From an uncultured Collinsella sp. (GTDB taxonomy: Bacteria; Actinomycetota; Coriobacteriia; Coriobacteriales; Coriobacteriaceae): 64,000 nucleotides of DNA. Where the stretch lies: contig URPJ01000013.1 of the NCBI GenBank assembly GCA_900549745.1, positions 1-64,000 of the forward strand, written 5' to 3'. Numbering within the stretch: position 1 is the first letter of the stretch; each line of letters starts with the position of its first letter. The position numbers were made by a program, and so were the translations under genes. This document shows positions 1-8,501 of the stretch, piece after piece. Below the pieces are notes generated by a model. It was not told the DNA's origin, searched no databases, and saw only the letters and a program-made list of their open reading frames with translations.

Positions 1-52
1 CTTCCCCCACCCCGCCCCACCACTCCACCCCCAATATGTTGTAAAACACCCC

Positions 53-66
53 CGAGCATATGTTCG
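53..66. promoter_or_regulatory. LexA/SOS-box-like dyad
   Basis: CGAGCATATGTTCG matches the CGAAC-N4-GTTCG pattern known for Gram-positive LexA with one mismatch in the left half. Similar ATATGTTGT half-sites flank it on both sides. No downstream gene is visible in the window, so the target is unknown. Confidence 0.35.
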
Positions 67-253
67 AAAACACAATATGTTGTGTTTACAGCAAAGGCGG
101 GATGCCACCTGTAGAACCACGCCCGCGAACCTCAACCTTCAAGTTGACCTTGAGGCGATTTTTACGTCCCTTTACACGCCGTTCACATCGCCCCCAAACT
201 CCCCCACCCACGGTACACACGGCCCACCACCACGTCGGTGTCTGGCGAAAAAT

Positions 254-315
254 GGGACGGGCCCCAGATTGCCCATGCACGCAAAAGTGCGTCTCGGCAA
301 TCTGGGGCCCGTCCC
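254..315 (-). terminator. Intrinsic terminator of xerD
   Basis: Perfect 20-bp arms at 254-273 and 296-315, with an inner hairpin (GCACGCAAAAGTGCG). On the minus strand the stem is followed by ATTTTTCG, so it should end the pyrG-xerD transcript. Confidence 0.75.
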
Positions 316-350
316 CTTTAATATTTATAAATATGCAGGTCAGCGAGGTG

Positions 351-1292
351 CTAGCGATGTGCCAACGGATGCGCCGCCAGATAGACCTCCGTCAGTTGCG
401 TGCGGTCGACATGCGTGTAGACCTGCGTGGTCGAAATATCGGCATGGCCCAAAATCTCCTGCAGCACACGCAGGTCGGCACCGCCCGCGAGCATGTGGGT
501 GGCAAAGGAGTGGCGCAGGGTGTGGGGATGGAGCCCAACCAGCCCCACCTGGCGCCCACACCGCTCGCATATCGCATGCACGGCCTGGCGCGACAGGCGA
601 CGTCCGTTCTTATTTAAAAAGACCGCCGAGGTCTCCGTCCCGTGAGCATGGGCGGCCAGGAGAGTGCGCCCGTCACCTATATAGCGTGTCAGGGCACGCG
701 CCGCGCTTCCCACCAACGGGGCCAGACGCTCCTTGGAGCCCTTACCGCGCACCAGGACAAACCCGTCATCGATATGGATATCGCCCACATCGAGCCCAAC
801 CAGCTCACTCACGCGCAAGCCGCAACCGTAAAGCACTTCCAAGATGGCGTGATCGCGCAGTCCCATCTCGCCCTCGGGAAAGTCTTGATCGAGCAGTGCC
901 GAGACGTCCTCCACCGAAAGGTATTCCGGCAGGCGATCTGCCTTCTTGGGCAGGCGCAACGCCGCCGTCGGGTTTTGGGCCACGGCCCCATCGCGCACCA
1001 AAAAGGCATGCAGGCCCTTCACGGCAGCAAGCGCGCGCTCCACCGAGGCGTCGGAATAGCCTCCGTCGCGGCGATCGGCAACAAAGCCCTCCACGACCTG
1101 ACGGGTCACCTCTTCAAAAGACGCAATGTCAGCCCGCTCCAGATAGGCGCAGTACGTCGTCAGGTCACGACGATAGGCCGCAATCGTGTTGCGCGCCAAG
1201 CCCCGCTCGACCGCGAGGTAATCGAGATACTCCCCCGCCGCCACGGCGGGCGACGAGGGAGTAGCTTCGGTATGTTCCTTATTCGCCGGCAC
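351..1292 (-). CDS. xerD: Tyrosine recombinase XerD-type
   Basis: Site-specific tyrosine recombinase that resolves chromosome dimers at dif together with XerC. The 313 residues have the SAM-like N-terminal core-binding domain (about 15-105) and a C-terminal catalytic domain. Catalytic residues are visible as R160 (CGLRVSEL), H257 and R260 (HTLRHSFATH), H283 (LGHADISTTQ) and Y292. Length is normal for XerD. The start is a GTG two bases after the pyrG stop codon, so the two genes are probably one transcript. XerC versus XerD cannot be settled from one copy, but the ALRLPKKADRLPEYLS linker is XerD-like. Confidence 0.9.
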   Translation of the reverse strand: MPANKEHTEATPSSPAVAAGEYLDYLAVERGLARNTIAAYRRDLTTYCAYLERADIASFEEVTRQVVEGFVADRRDGGYSDASVERALAAVKGLHAFLVRDGAVAQNPTAALRLPKKADRLPEYLSVEDVSALLDQDFPEGEMGLRDHAILEVLYGCGLRVSELVGLDVGDIHIDDGFVLVRGKGSKERLAPLVGSAARALTRYIGDGRTLLAAHAHGTETSAVFLNKNGRRLSRQAVHAICERCGRQVGLVGLHPHTLRHSFATHMLAGGADLRVLQEILGHADISTTQVYTHVDRTQLTEVYLAAHPLAHR

Positions 1293-1294
1293 CC

Positions 1295-2956
1295 TTAGTC
1301 CGTAGCGAGGTTCTTGGGCGTCACCTGCAAGCGATCGACGCCCTCATGCTGGCCGATCGAGGCGCGTACGAACTCGCGGAACAGCGGCTGCGGGTTGGTC
1401 GGGCGGCTCTTGAACTCGGGATGAGCCTGGGTGGCCACATACCACGGATGTACGTCGCGCGGCAGCTCGACCATCTCGACCAGACGCTCGTCGGGCGAAA
1501 GACCCGAGATAACCAGACCGGCGTCCTCGAGCTGGTCACGGAAGGCGTTGTTGAACTCAAAACGGTGACGGTGACGCTCGTAGACGAGCTCCTCGCCGTA
1601 TGCCTCGCGCGCGAGGGTATCGGCGGCGAGCTTGCACGGATAGGCGCCCAGGCGCATGGTGCCGCCCTTCTCGGTCACGTCCTCCTGCGAGCTCATCAGG
1701 TCGATGACACTATACGGGCCGTCCGGATCGAACTCGGAAGAGCTGGCGCCGGCAAGGCCGACCACGTTGCGGGCGAACTCGCACACGGCTACCTGCATAC
1801 CCAGGCAAATGCCCAGATACGGAATCTTGTGCTCGCGGGCGAACTCGGCCGCGAGGATCTTGCCCTCCAGGGCGCGCTTGCCAAAGCCGCCAGGAACCAA
1901 GATGCCCGAGGCGTCACCCAGGACCTCGGAGACGTTCTGCTCGTCGAGGCTCTCGCCATCGACCAGCTGCACGTCAACGTGGCGATCGTAGAACACGCCC
2001 GCGTGGTGCAGGGCCTCGATAACCGACAGGTAGGCATCGGGCAGCTGCGTATACTTGCCCACAACGGCGATCTTCACCTTGTCGGCGTGCTGGTTGGCAT
2101 GGTTCTGCTTGCGCAGGAACTCGTTCCACTGACTCATGTCGCGCTCACGCGGGTCCAGACCCAGACGCTCGCAAATGCGCAGGTCAAAGTCCTGCTCGGC
2201 GAGCAGCTGCGGAACATCGTAGATGCTCGCGCAGTCCTCGTTGGTAAAGACGCAGTCGGTGTCGACGTCGCAGAAGCTTGCGATCTTGCCGCGGATGGCA
2301 TCGTCGATATGGTGATCGGAGCGCAGAACGATAATATCGGGCTGGATACCAAAGCTGCGGAGCTCCTTGACGGAGTGCTGCGTCGGCTTGGTCTTGACCT
2401 CGTGGGCGGCGGCGATATAGGGAACGAGCGACACGTGGATGTAGCAGACGTTCTCGGGGCCGGCCTCCTTGCGATACTGGCGGATGGCCTCGACAAACGG
2501 CTGCGACTCGATGTCACCGATAGTGCCGCCCAACTCAGTGATGACCACGTCGGAGCCGGTCTGTTCCTCAATACGACGGAACTTATCCTTAATGGCGTTC
2601 GTGACGTGCGGGATCACTTGCACGGTGCCGCCCAAAAAGTCACCGCGACGTTCGCGGGCGATCAGGCTCTTATAGATGGCACCAGTCGTAAAGTTGGAAT
2701 CGCGGGTCAGGTTCTCGTCAATAAAGCGCTCGTAGTGGCCCAGGTCCAGATCGGACTCGTAGCCGTCCTCGGTCACAAAGACCTCGCCATGCTGGAACGG
2801 GCTCATGGTGCCGGGGTCGACGTTCAGATACGGGTCGGCCTTTTGCATCGTTACCTTGTAGCCGCGCGACTTGAGCAGACGGCCCAGCGAGGCCGCGGTA
2901 ATACCCTTGCCCAGAGACGAAACCACGCCGCCGGTCACGAACACATGCTTGGTCAT
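1295..2956 (-). CDS. pyrG: CTP synthase
   Basis: Glutamine-hydrolysing CTP synthase (UTP plus ATP plus Gln to CTP), cytosolic, last step of pyrimidine nucleotide synthesis. The 553 residues show the synthetase domain with the N-terminal P-loop SLGKGITAASLG, then a class I glutamine amidotransferase domain with nucleophile Cys in GICLGMQVAV and a C-terminal HPEF motif. It is full length. It lies directly upstream of xerD (2-nt gap), suggesting co-transcription. Confidence 0.97.
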   Translation of the reverse strand: MTKHVFVTGGVVSSLGKGITAASLGRLLKSRGYKVTMQKADPYLNVDPGTMSPFQHGEVFVTEDGYESDLDLGHYERFIDENLTRDSNFTTGAIYKSLIARERRGDFLGGTVQVIPHVTNAIKDKFRRIEEQTGSDVVITELGGTIGDIESQPFVEAIRQYRKEAGPENVCYIHVSLVPYIAAAHEVKTKPTQHSVKELRSFGIQPDIIVLRSDHHIDDAIRGKIASFCDVDTDCVFTNEDCASIYDVPQLLAEQDFDLRICERLGLDPRERDMSQWNEFLRKQNHANQHADKVKIAVVGKYTQLPDAYLSVIEALHHAGVFYDRHVDVQLVDGESLDEQNVSEVLGDASGILVPGGFGKRALEGKILAAEFAREHKIPYLGICLGMQVAVCEFARNVVGLAGASSSEFDPDGPYSVIDLMSSQEDVTEKGGTMRLGAYPCKLAADTLAREAYGEELVYERHRHRFEFNNAFRDQLEDAGLVISGLSPDERLVEMVELPRDVHPWYVATQAHPEFKSRPTNPQPLFREFVRASIGQHEGVDRLQVTPKNLATD

Positions 2957-3084
2957 ATTGAGTTACCTGCGCTTCCCGTAGAAGTTGTCCATACACATCT
3001 TACGGGTCTTCATTGTAATACTCGCGACGCGCGCCGCACGCATTTTTTCTTACGCGCAATCGCATTTCTCCATCTCGAAACAAA

Positions 3085-3110
3085 ACGCCGTCCGGTTGCC
3101 CAGGCGGCGT
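3085..3110 (-). terminator. Intrinsic terminator of the winged-helix gene
   Basis: ACGCCG/CGGCGT stem with extra pairs, followed on the minus strand by GTTTTGTTTC. It lies 25 nt past the stop codon of the winged-helix gene. Confidence 0.55.
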
Positions 3111-3134
3111 CGTTTCCACTATGAATGCACGCTG

Positions 3135-3473
3135 TTATCGATCGGCGGCTTCATCCTCGATCAAGTCCTTCACGAGCATACCGGCACGGATGCCCTCTAG
3201 ATACCATTCGCCACGCTCCGTGAGACAAATACCATTTGCAAGCTGGCCGCCGTCGTCGCTGTAGCGCGAGACGACCTCGATGATGTCTTCGGATTCCAAG
3301 CGTTCAATTGCCGCGCGGGCGCGATACGGAGACACCCCCACACGCTCGGCAAGCGTCTTGCGCGAAAAGCCATAAAATCCGCCGTTGTCTTCGGACAGCT
3401 GTGCGATCTCCATCAGCACCTGCACCTCGACACGCTTCATATCGTTGACACTCGCACGACCCTTGCCAGCCAT
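3135..3473 (-). CDS. Winged-helix DNA-binding protein
   Basis: Small 112-residue protein, probably a transcription regulator. The N-terminal half reads as a winged helix: helix QVLMEIAQLSE, recognition region KTLAERVGVSPYRARAAIERLE, then a wing with IIEVVSR. The remainder (GICLTERGEWYLEGIRAGML) resembles the end of small MarR/PadR-like domains. I chose ATG at 3473 because GAGGAGG lies 5 nt upstream; the open frame extends to 3563 but without a ribosome site. Target genes are unknown. Confidence 0.7.
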   Translation of the reverse strand: MAGKGRASVNDMKRVEVQVLMEIAQLSEDNGGFYGFSRKTLAERVGVSPYRARAAIERLESEDIIEVVSRYSDDGGQLANGICLTERGEWYLEGIRAGMLVKDLIEDEAADR

Positions 3474-3665
3474 GGCAGCCTCCTCAAACCGAGCACGGGC
3501 ATCACCTGCACCGTGCGCGACCGGCACACCCCATGATGGCCGGCAACATCCATCATGCGGCATCCCCGCAAAAGGATGAAACAGTTAGGGTTATTGTATA
3601 CCGCCCAAATCGCTTATAGGCAGGTAAACGGGCTATTTTTAGGTTAAACGGTAGCTTTGTTGATA

Positions 3666-3703
3666 AAAGGGGCACACCGAATGCATACCCGATGCGCCCC
3701 TTT
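3666..3703 (-). terminator. Intrinsic terminator of DUF1846 gene
   Basis: Arms AAAGGGGC/GCCCCTTT around an ATGC-rich loop, followed by TTTTATC on the minus strand. It is located just after the DUF1846 stop codon. Confidence 0.65.
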
Positions 3704-3722
3704 CAGACCAATTAATCCAGGC

Positions 3723-5204
3723 TTAGCGGTGGAAGAAACCACGGCGCTCGAACTTGGGCTCGCAGCACACGTTGATGCCCAGCTTGCGCAACACCGTCTC
3801 GTCCGTCGGCGAGATGATCACGCTAAAGAAGGCATCGCAGCCGCGCAGCTGCTCCAGGCCCGAAAGGACGCGGGCCGCCGTCTCGCTCGTTGCCGAGGTG
3901 ATCGAGAGCGCCATAAGCGTCTCGTCGGTGTGCAGGCGCGGGTTCTTGCTACCCAGGAAATGCGTCTTGAGCTTGCTGATAGGCTCGATCGCCTCATCGC
4001 TAATGACCTCGAGCTCAAGGTCAACGCCCGAGACATGCTTAAGTGCGTTCATGATGAGCGAGCTCGCGGCGCCCAGGCGCGTGGAAGTCTTGCCGGTCAC
4101 CACGGAGCCATCGGGCATGACCATGGCGCCTACGGGGCCACCCGTCAGCTGCTCCCTGGTAAGGGCGGCCGAGCGTGCCGGCGAGTAGTTCTTGTCGATA
4201 CCAGCCTTCTTCATAATGATCTTGAGACGGTCGACTTGCTCATCGCCCACGCCGGTACGGCGCACATTTTCGACCGCGGTAAAGTAGCGGCGGACGATCT
4301 CCATCTTGGAAGCGTCGCGGCAGGCATCGTCATCGGTGATGGCAAAGCCGACCATATTGACGCCCATGTCCGTGGGGCTCTGGTAGGGGCTCTTGCCCAG
4401 GATCTTTTCCATCAGGGCACGGACCACCGGGAAGGCCTCGACGTCGCGGTTGTAGTTGACCGTAGTCTTGTTATAGGCCTCCAAGTGGAAGGAGTCGATG
4501 ATATTCGCATCGTCGAGGTCGGCCGTGGCGGCCTCATAGGCGATGTTGACCGGATGCGTGAGGGGAAGGTTCCAGACCGGGAAAGTCTCGAACTTGGCGT
4601 AGCCGGCGGCGGTGCCGTGCTTGTGCTCGTGATAGAGCTGAGACAGGCAGGTGGCGAGCTTACCTGAACCAGGGCCGGGCGCGGTGACCACGACGAGCGG
4701 ACGAGTGGTCTCGACAAACTCGTTCTTGCCATAGCCGTCGTCGGACACGATCAGGTCGACGTCGTGGGGATAGCCCTCGATGGGATAGTGCAGCTTGGCA
4801 GGAATGCCGAGCGCGTTCAGGCGATTGCGGAAGACGTCAGCGGCGGGCTGGCCGGCGTACTGGGTGATAACCACGGCCGCGACAGCAAAACCGTTGCCGC
4901 GGAACAGGTCGACCAGGCGCAAGACGTCCTCGTCATAGGTAATGCCCAGGTCGCCACGGGCCTTATTCTTCTCGATGTGGTTCGCGTTGATCGCGATGAT
5001 GACCTCAACGTCATCGGCAATGCTCTTGAGCATGCGGAACTTGCTGTCCGGTTCAAAACCCGGCAGCACGCGGCTCGCGTGATAATCGTCAAACAGCTTG
5101 CCGCCAAACTCCAAATAGAGTTTGCCGCCAAACTGCGAGATGCGCTCCTTAATATGAGCGGCCTGCAGCTCGATATACTTCGCGTTGTCGAAACCCTGGC
5201 GCAT
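3723..5204 (-). CDS. DUF1846 family protein
   Basis: Cytosolic protein of about 493 residues belonging to the DUF1846 family, which is widespread in anaerobes and whose biochemical role is not established. A glycine-rich phosphate-binding-like loop, TAPGPGSGKLATCLSQ, is visible in the middle, followed by conserved stretches (KFETFPVWNLPLTHPVNIAYEAAT; LEAYNKTTVNYNRDVEAFP). Full length for the family. ATG at 5204 has GGGAG 6 nt upstream and is preferred over ATG at 5228, which would leave almost no leader after a TATAAT box near 5245. It is a single-gene unit with its own terminator. Confidence 0.85.
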   Translation of the reverse strand: MRQGFDNAKYIELQAAHIKERISQFGGKLYLEFGGKLFDDYHASRVLPGFEPDSKFRMLKSIADDVEVIIAINANHIEKNKARGDLGITYDEDVLRLVDLFRGNGFAVAAVVITQYAGQPAADVFRNRLNALGIPAKLHYPIEGYPHDVDLIVSDDGYGKNEFVETTRPLVVVTAPGPGSGKLATCLSQLYHEHKHGTAAGYAKFETFPVWNLPLTHPVNIAYEAATADLDDANIIDSFHLEAYNKTTVNYNRDVEAFPVVRALMEKILGKSPYQSPTDMGVNMVGFAITDDDACRDASKMEIVRRYFTAVENVRRTGVGDEQVDRLKIIMKKAGIDKNYSPARSAALTREQLTGGPVGAMVMPDGSVVTGKTSTRLGAASSLIMNALKHVSGVDLELEVISDEAIEPISKLKTHFLGSKNPRLHTDETLMALSITSATSETAARVLSGLEQLRGCDAFFSVIISPTDETVLRKLGINVCCEPKFERRGFFHR

Positions 5205-5311
5205 GAATGGCTCCCGTCCCGTTTCCATTTAATGTCCTAGGCGATTATAACGGAGCCCGCCCTCCCCGATACCCAGACCATCAACAGGCACCAACCAAAC
5301 ACGCCATCAAT

Positions 5312-5380
5312 AAGTTGCGGTGAAATAGTTCCCGTTTAACCCCTCAAGACGGCCAAACAGGAACTATTCCACCGCAACTT
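5312..5380. repeat. Imperfect 26-bp inverted repeat
   Basis: Arms 5312-5337 and 5355-5380 differ at two positions and enclose a 17-nt spacer. The structure could be a bidirectional terminator or a small palindromic mobile element; no U-tract is present. Confidence 0.6.
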
Positions 5381-5394
5381 CCCCTTTTGGCGCG

Positions 5395-5418
5395 AAGTAA
5401 CCTGACCCCATTGCACCA
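5395..5418. repeat. GGGGTCAGGTT palindromic repeat, copy C (partial)
   Basis: AAGTAACCTGACCCC followed by ATTGCACCA. It matches the reverse complement of 55356-55386 except for loss of the left TGGTGCA end and one base. Confidence 0.6.
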
Positions 5419-5497
5419 GCGAACGGGCGCCAGAGCGAGCAAGCAGCCCCCTGCACCAACAATGGCAGCGCCGCAGGTGGAGCAAACGTCAGCGAAA

Positions 5498-5591
5498 GCC
5501 CGCCAGAGCGAGCAAGGTGACGTGAAAGAGGAGGGCATAGGCCTTATGGCCATGCCCGACGATTGAACGTCAGATTGCCGCTCTGGCGGGC
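5498..5591. ncRNA. Candidate structured RNA / long interrupted hairpin
   Basis: Four nested stems fold symmetrically: 13 bp (5498-5510 with 5579-5591), TGACGT/ACGTCA (5518-5523 with 5567-5572), GGGCAT/ATGCCC (5533-5538 with 5552-5557) and GGCC/GGCC capped by TTAT. The regularity of this 94-nt rod with symmetric internal loops suggests a folded RNA, but no known family is recognised and strand is undetermined. Confidence 0.4.
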
Positions 5592-5641
5592 TTGCAGCGT
5601 CGAGTGGTTCCGGCGTTTGGTAAAACGCCGGAACGCAAGTC

Positions 5642-5672
5642 GCCCCCTCCCGCGCACGGAACGGGAGGGGGC
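5642..5672 (-). terminator. Hairpin downstream of YfcC-type carrier gene
   Basis: Perfect 11-bp arms GCCCCCTCCCG/CGGGAGGGGGC with a 9-nt loop. There is no clear T-run, so termination is inferred from strength and position only. A second hairpin lies at 5609-5636. Confidence 0.4.
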
Positions 5673-5774
5673 TAAAGGTAGGAGTCTACCGGTGGGTTGA
5701 CCCCACCGGACAGACGATGACCAGGTGATCCTTTACAGGATCGTCAAGGTTTCCGTGGGGTACCCGTTGGGTAC

Positions 5775-7253
5775 TTAGAGCAGCACGCAGGCGACGGTCA
5801 GGATGACGGCGCAGACGACGGAGAGCGCGACGATGAGCTTAAGGGCAAACTTGAGCCAGGTCGTCCACTCGATCTTGGCCAGGGCGAGACCGCCCATGAT
5901 GGCACCGGAGGTCGGGGTGAACAGGTTCACGACACCGATAGCAGCGGAGAAGATCATGACCATGACCTCGGGCGAGAAGCCGAGCTTAACAGCCAGCGGT
6001 CCCATGATGGGCATGGAGACGGTAGCCATACCAGAGGTCGAGGGGATCAGGAAGGACAGGCCGAAGTAGACCAGGAAGCTCATGGGAGCGAAGATCACGC
6101 CGGACAGGCCAGCCAGAGCATTGGCGGCAGCGTCGAGGACGTAGACGTCGAGGCCGGTGTTAGCCATGAGGACGGAGATACCACGGGCGAGGGCGATGAC
6201 GAGAACAACGGACATCATGTCGGCAGCGCCGGTGATGAAGGTGTTGACGATCTGCTTCTCGGACAGGCCACCGATGATACCGATCAGGACGGCCATGAGG
6301 AAGAACCAGGTGGAAGCCTCGTCGAAGTACCACTGACCAATGGGCAGGCCGGTGATCAGGGCAGACCAGCCCTGGACGACGGCGTTACCGTCGGCGTCGT
6401 AGACAGCGCCAGCGTCGAAGAAGTTGGCGACGCCCTCGTTGAGGTCGGCCAGCGGGATGAAGCCGACGATCATGACGACGAAGGTGAAGGCGAAGGCGAT
6501 CAGAACACCCTTCTGACGACCGGTGAGCTTGACCTCCTTGTGGACCTCGGAAGCAGCCTTGCCGTGAGCCTCTTCGGCGTCCTTGAGCTCCTGCATCGAC
6601 AGGATGGTGGAACCCTTGTCAGCCTTGACCTTCTTGGCATAGTTCATCACGAAGAAGATGGACATAGCGGTAGTGACAATCCACAGGACGGCACCGAGGC
6701 CGATGATGATGGACTGGTTGACCTCAATGCCAACGCCGGTCAGAGCGTCGACGGCAGCGCCGACGGCGAACGGGTTAACCGTGGAGCCCAGGCAGCCGCA
6801 GCCAGCGCCGAGCAGGACGGTAGCGGCACCGACCATGGGGTCGAAGCCAGCGGCCATCATGGTAGCGGCGAGCAGGGCGTAGAAGGGAACGGTCTCCTCG
6901 CACATACCATAGGTGGTACCACCGAGGGAGAAGATGAGCATCAGCACGGGAATGAGCATAATCTCGTTGCCCTTAAGCTTCTGCACCAGAACGGCGATGC
7001 CGTTGTCCAGGGCGCCGGTCTCGGTCATCATGCCGAGGAAGCCGCCCAGGATCATAACGAAGAGACAGACGGGCAGAGCGTCAGCGAAGCCCAGGATCGG
7101 GGCGGTGCAGAAATCGCTCAGGCGGGCTGCGGTAACCGCGCCGCCGGACGTGCCGGAGACGATAACGGTAATCACTGCAACAATTGCCAGCAGAGCTAGA
7201 AGAATGGTGAACGATGAAGGCATACCGCGCTTTTTCTTAGCGGTCTCAGTCAT
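5775..7253 (-). CDS. YfcC-family membrane carrier of the ADI locus
   Basis: Integral membrane protein of 492 residues with about 12 hydrophobic segments, belonging to the YfcC/C4-dicarboxylate anaerobic carrier-like family. Members are often found beside arginine deiminase genes, where an arginine/ornithine exchange function is inferred. Visible family stretches include FSLGGTTYGMCEETVPFYALL and SFLIPSTSGMATVSMPIMGPLA. ATG at 7253 is chosen because AAGGGGGG sits 9 nt upstream; earlier in-frame starts overlap that ribosome site. It is last in the minus-strand ADI order arcA-arcT-arcA-arcB-yfcC. Substrate is inferred from context only. Confidence 0.8.
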   Translation of the reverse strand: MTETAKKKRGMPSSFTILLALLAIVAVITVIVSGTSGGAVTAARLSDFCTAPILGFADALPVCLFVMILGGFLGMMTETGALDNGIAVLVQKLKGNEIMLIPVLMLIFSLGGTTYGMCEETVPFYALLAATMMAAGFDPMVGAATVLLGAGCGCLGSTVNPFAVGAAVDALTGVGIEVNQSIIIGLGAVLWIVTTAMSIFFVMNYAKKVKADKGSTILSMQELKDAEEAHGKAASEVHKEVKLTGRQKGVLIAFAFTFVVMIVGFIPLADLNEGVANFFDAGAVYDADGNAVVQGWSALITGLPIGQWYFDEASTWFFLMAVLIGIIGGLSEKQIVNTFITGAADMMSVVLVIALARGISVLMANTGLDVYVLDAAANALAGLSGVIFAPMSFLVYFGLSFLIPSTSGMATVSMPIMGPLAVKLGFSPEVMVMIFSAAIGVVNLFTPTSGAIMGGLALAKIEWTTWLKFALKLIVALSVVCAVILTVACVLL

Positions 7254-7353
7254 GGTTCTCATCCCCCCTTCATAAATCATTTAACTTTCTCGCGCGAAGC
7301 GGATCTTCCGTGCCGTGCCTGCCGCTTGATGCGAGATTATTACCAGATAAAAC

Positions 7354-7385
7354 CGCTCGGGGTGTGCAGCAATACACCCCGAGCG
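7354..7385 (-). terminator. Terminator of arcB
   Basis: 12-bp stem CGCTCGGGGTGT/ACACCCCGAGCG followed on the minus strand by GTTTTATC. It separates arcB from the carrier gene. Confidence 0.7.
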
Positions 7386-7400
7386 AGATGCTAGATGCTC

Positions 7401-8396
7401 TTACTTGAGCGTGGCGTACATGACAGCCTTGATGGTGTGCATGCGGTTCTCGGCCTCGTCGAAGACCTTGGAAGCGGGGCTCTCGAAGACCTCGTCGGTG
7501 ACCTCCTGCTCGGTGATGCCGAACTGCTCGCACTTCTCGGCGCCAATGGTGGTATTGGTGTCGTGGAAGCTGGGCAGGCAGTGCAGGAAGATGGCACCCG
7601 GGTTGGCCATAGCCATGACCTCGGAGGTGACACGATACGGGGTGAGTTGAGCGATGCGCTCGGCCCAGACCTCGTCAGGCTCGCCCATGGAGACCCACAC
7701 GTCGGTGTAGATAACGTCGGCACCGGTAACGCCGTCCTTGACGTCGGTAGTCAGCTTGATGGTGCAGCCGTTGGCCTCGGCGATGGGCTTGCAGGCCTCG
7801 ATGACGTCGTCAGCGGGCATGCACTCCTCGGGGCCGCAGGCCACGAAGTTCATGCCGAGCTTGGAGCAGACGACCATGAGGGAACGAGCGACGTTGTTCT
7901 TGCAGTCGCCCATGAAGACGAGGGTCTTGCCCTTGATGTCGTAGTTGAAGTTCTCCTGGACGGTCAGGATGTCGGCGAGCATCTGGGTGGGGTGCCACTC
8001 GGTGGTCAGGCCGTTCCACACGGGCACGCCGGACTTAGCAGCGAGCTCCTCGACGTCGTCCTGGGCAAATCCGCGGAACTCGATGCCGTCATACATGCGG
8101 CCGAGAACGCGGGCGGTGTCCTCGATGGACTCCTTCTTGCCCATCTGCGACGAACCGGGATCGAGGTAGGTGACGCCCATGCCCAGATCCATGCCGCCGA
8201 CCTCAAAGGCGCAGCGGGTACGAGTGGAGGTCTTCTGGAAGAGCAGAACGATGTTCTTGCCCTCGAGATAGCGGTGCGGAACGCCAGCGCGCTTCATATC
8301 CTTGAAGTTCTTGGAGAGCTTGAGCAGGTACTCGATCTCCTCGGTGGTGAGGTCGAGAAGCTTGAGGAAGCTACGGCCGGAGAGGTTAACACCCAT
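7401..8396 (-). CDS. arcB: Ornithine carbamoyltransferase (catabolic)
   Basis: Phosphorolysis of citrulline to ornithine and carbamoyl phosphate in the arginine deiminase pathway, cytosolic. The 331 residues show the carbamoyl phosphate motif STRTR (57-61), the HPTQ loop in TEWHPTQMLADI, and the ornithine-loop HCLPSFHD. Length and the strong codon bias fit a highly expressed catabolic enzyme. It lies 105 nt downstream of arcA copy 1 and upstream of the carrier, with AAAGGAA before the ATG. A biosynthetic ArgF role cannot be excluded from sequence alone, but context favours catabolism. Confidence 0.93.
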   Translation of the reverse strand: MGVNLSGRSFLKLLDLTTEEIEYLLKLSKNFKDMKRAGVPHRYLEGKNIVLLFQKTSTRTRCAFEVGGMDLGMGVTYLDPGSSQMGKKESIEDTARVLGRMYDGIEFRGFAQDDVEELAAKSGVPVWNGLTTEWHPTQMLADILTVQENFNYDIKGKTLVFMGDCKNNVARSLMVVCSKLGMNFVACGPEECMPADDVIEACKPIAEANGCTIKLTTDVKDGVTGADVIYTDVWVSMGEPDEVWAERIAQLTPYRVTSEVMAMANPGAIFLHCLPSFHDTNTTIGAEKCEQFGITEQEVTDEVFESPASKVFDEAENRMHTIKAVMYATLK

Positions 8397-8460
8397 GGTT
8401 CGATTCCTTTCGAAGAAATGAATTACGTAAGTATTAGTGTTGCCCGTTTAACGGGCGAAG

Positions 8461-8489
8461 CCGGTGCGGTTGTAGGGGGACCGCACCGG
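8461..8489 (-). terminator. Hairpin after arcA copy 1
   Basis: Perfect CCGGTGCGGT/ACCGCACCGG stem with a 9-nt loop just past the arcA stop codon. A shorter GCCCGTTTAACGGGC hairpin follows at 8442-8457. No T-run, so it may attenuate rather than end transcription into arcB. Confidence 0.5.
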
Positions 8490-8501
8490 AAACGGAAAGA
8501 C

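Larger units (their letters stand above)
1..350. other. Intergenic region with LexA-like and MerR-like sites
   Basis: I see no convincing gene here. The region carries a cluster of dyads at about 31-86: CGAGCATATGTTCG at 53-66, one base from the Gram-positive LexA box, and AACACAATATGTTGTGTT at 69-86. A second dyad starting CCTCAACC and ending CTTGAGG lies at about 129-155. The xerD terminator occupies 254-315. The regulated gene is probably off the left edge. Confidence 0.5.
5229..5774. other. Structured intergenic region without a gene
   Basis: No credible ORF. It contains an imperfect 26-bp inverted repeat (5312-5337/5355-5380), a copy of the GTAACCTGACCCCATTGCACC repeat (5395-5418), a nested long hairpin (5498-5591), and two more hairpins (5609-5636 and 5642-5672) ahead of the YfcC-type gene's 3' end. 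Confidence 0.7.

Noticed and set aside
77..1264. 395-codon Arg/Pro-rich plus-strand frame
   Set aside because: Antisense to xerD and its terminator, composition typical of a shadow frame.
1346..3124. 592-codon plus-strand open frame
   Set aside because: Antisense to pyrG; no recognisable domain.
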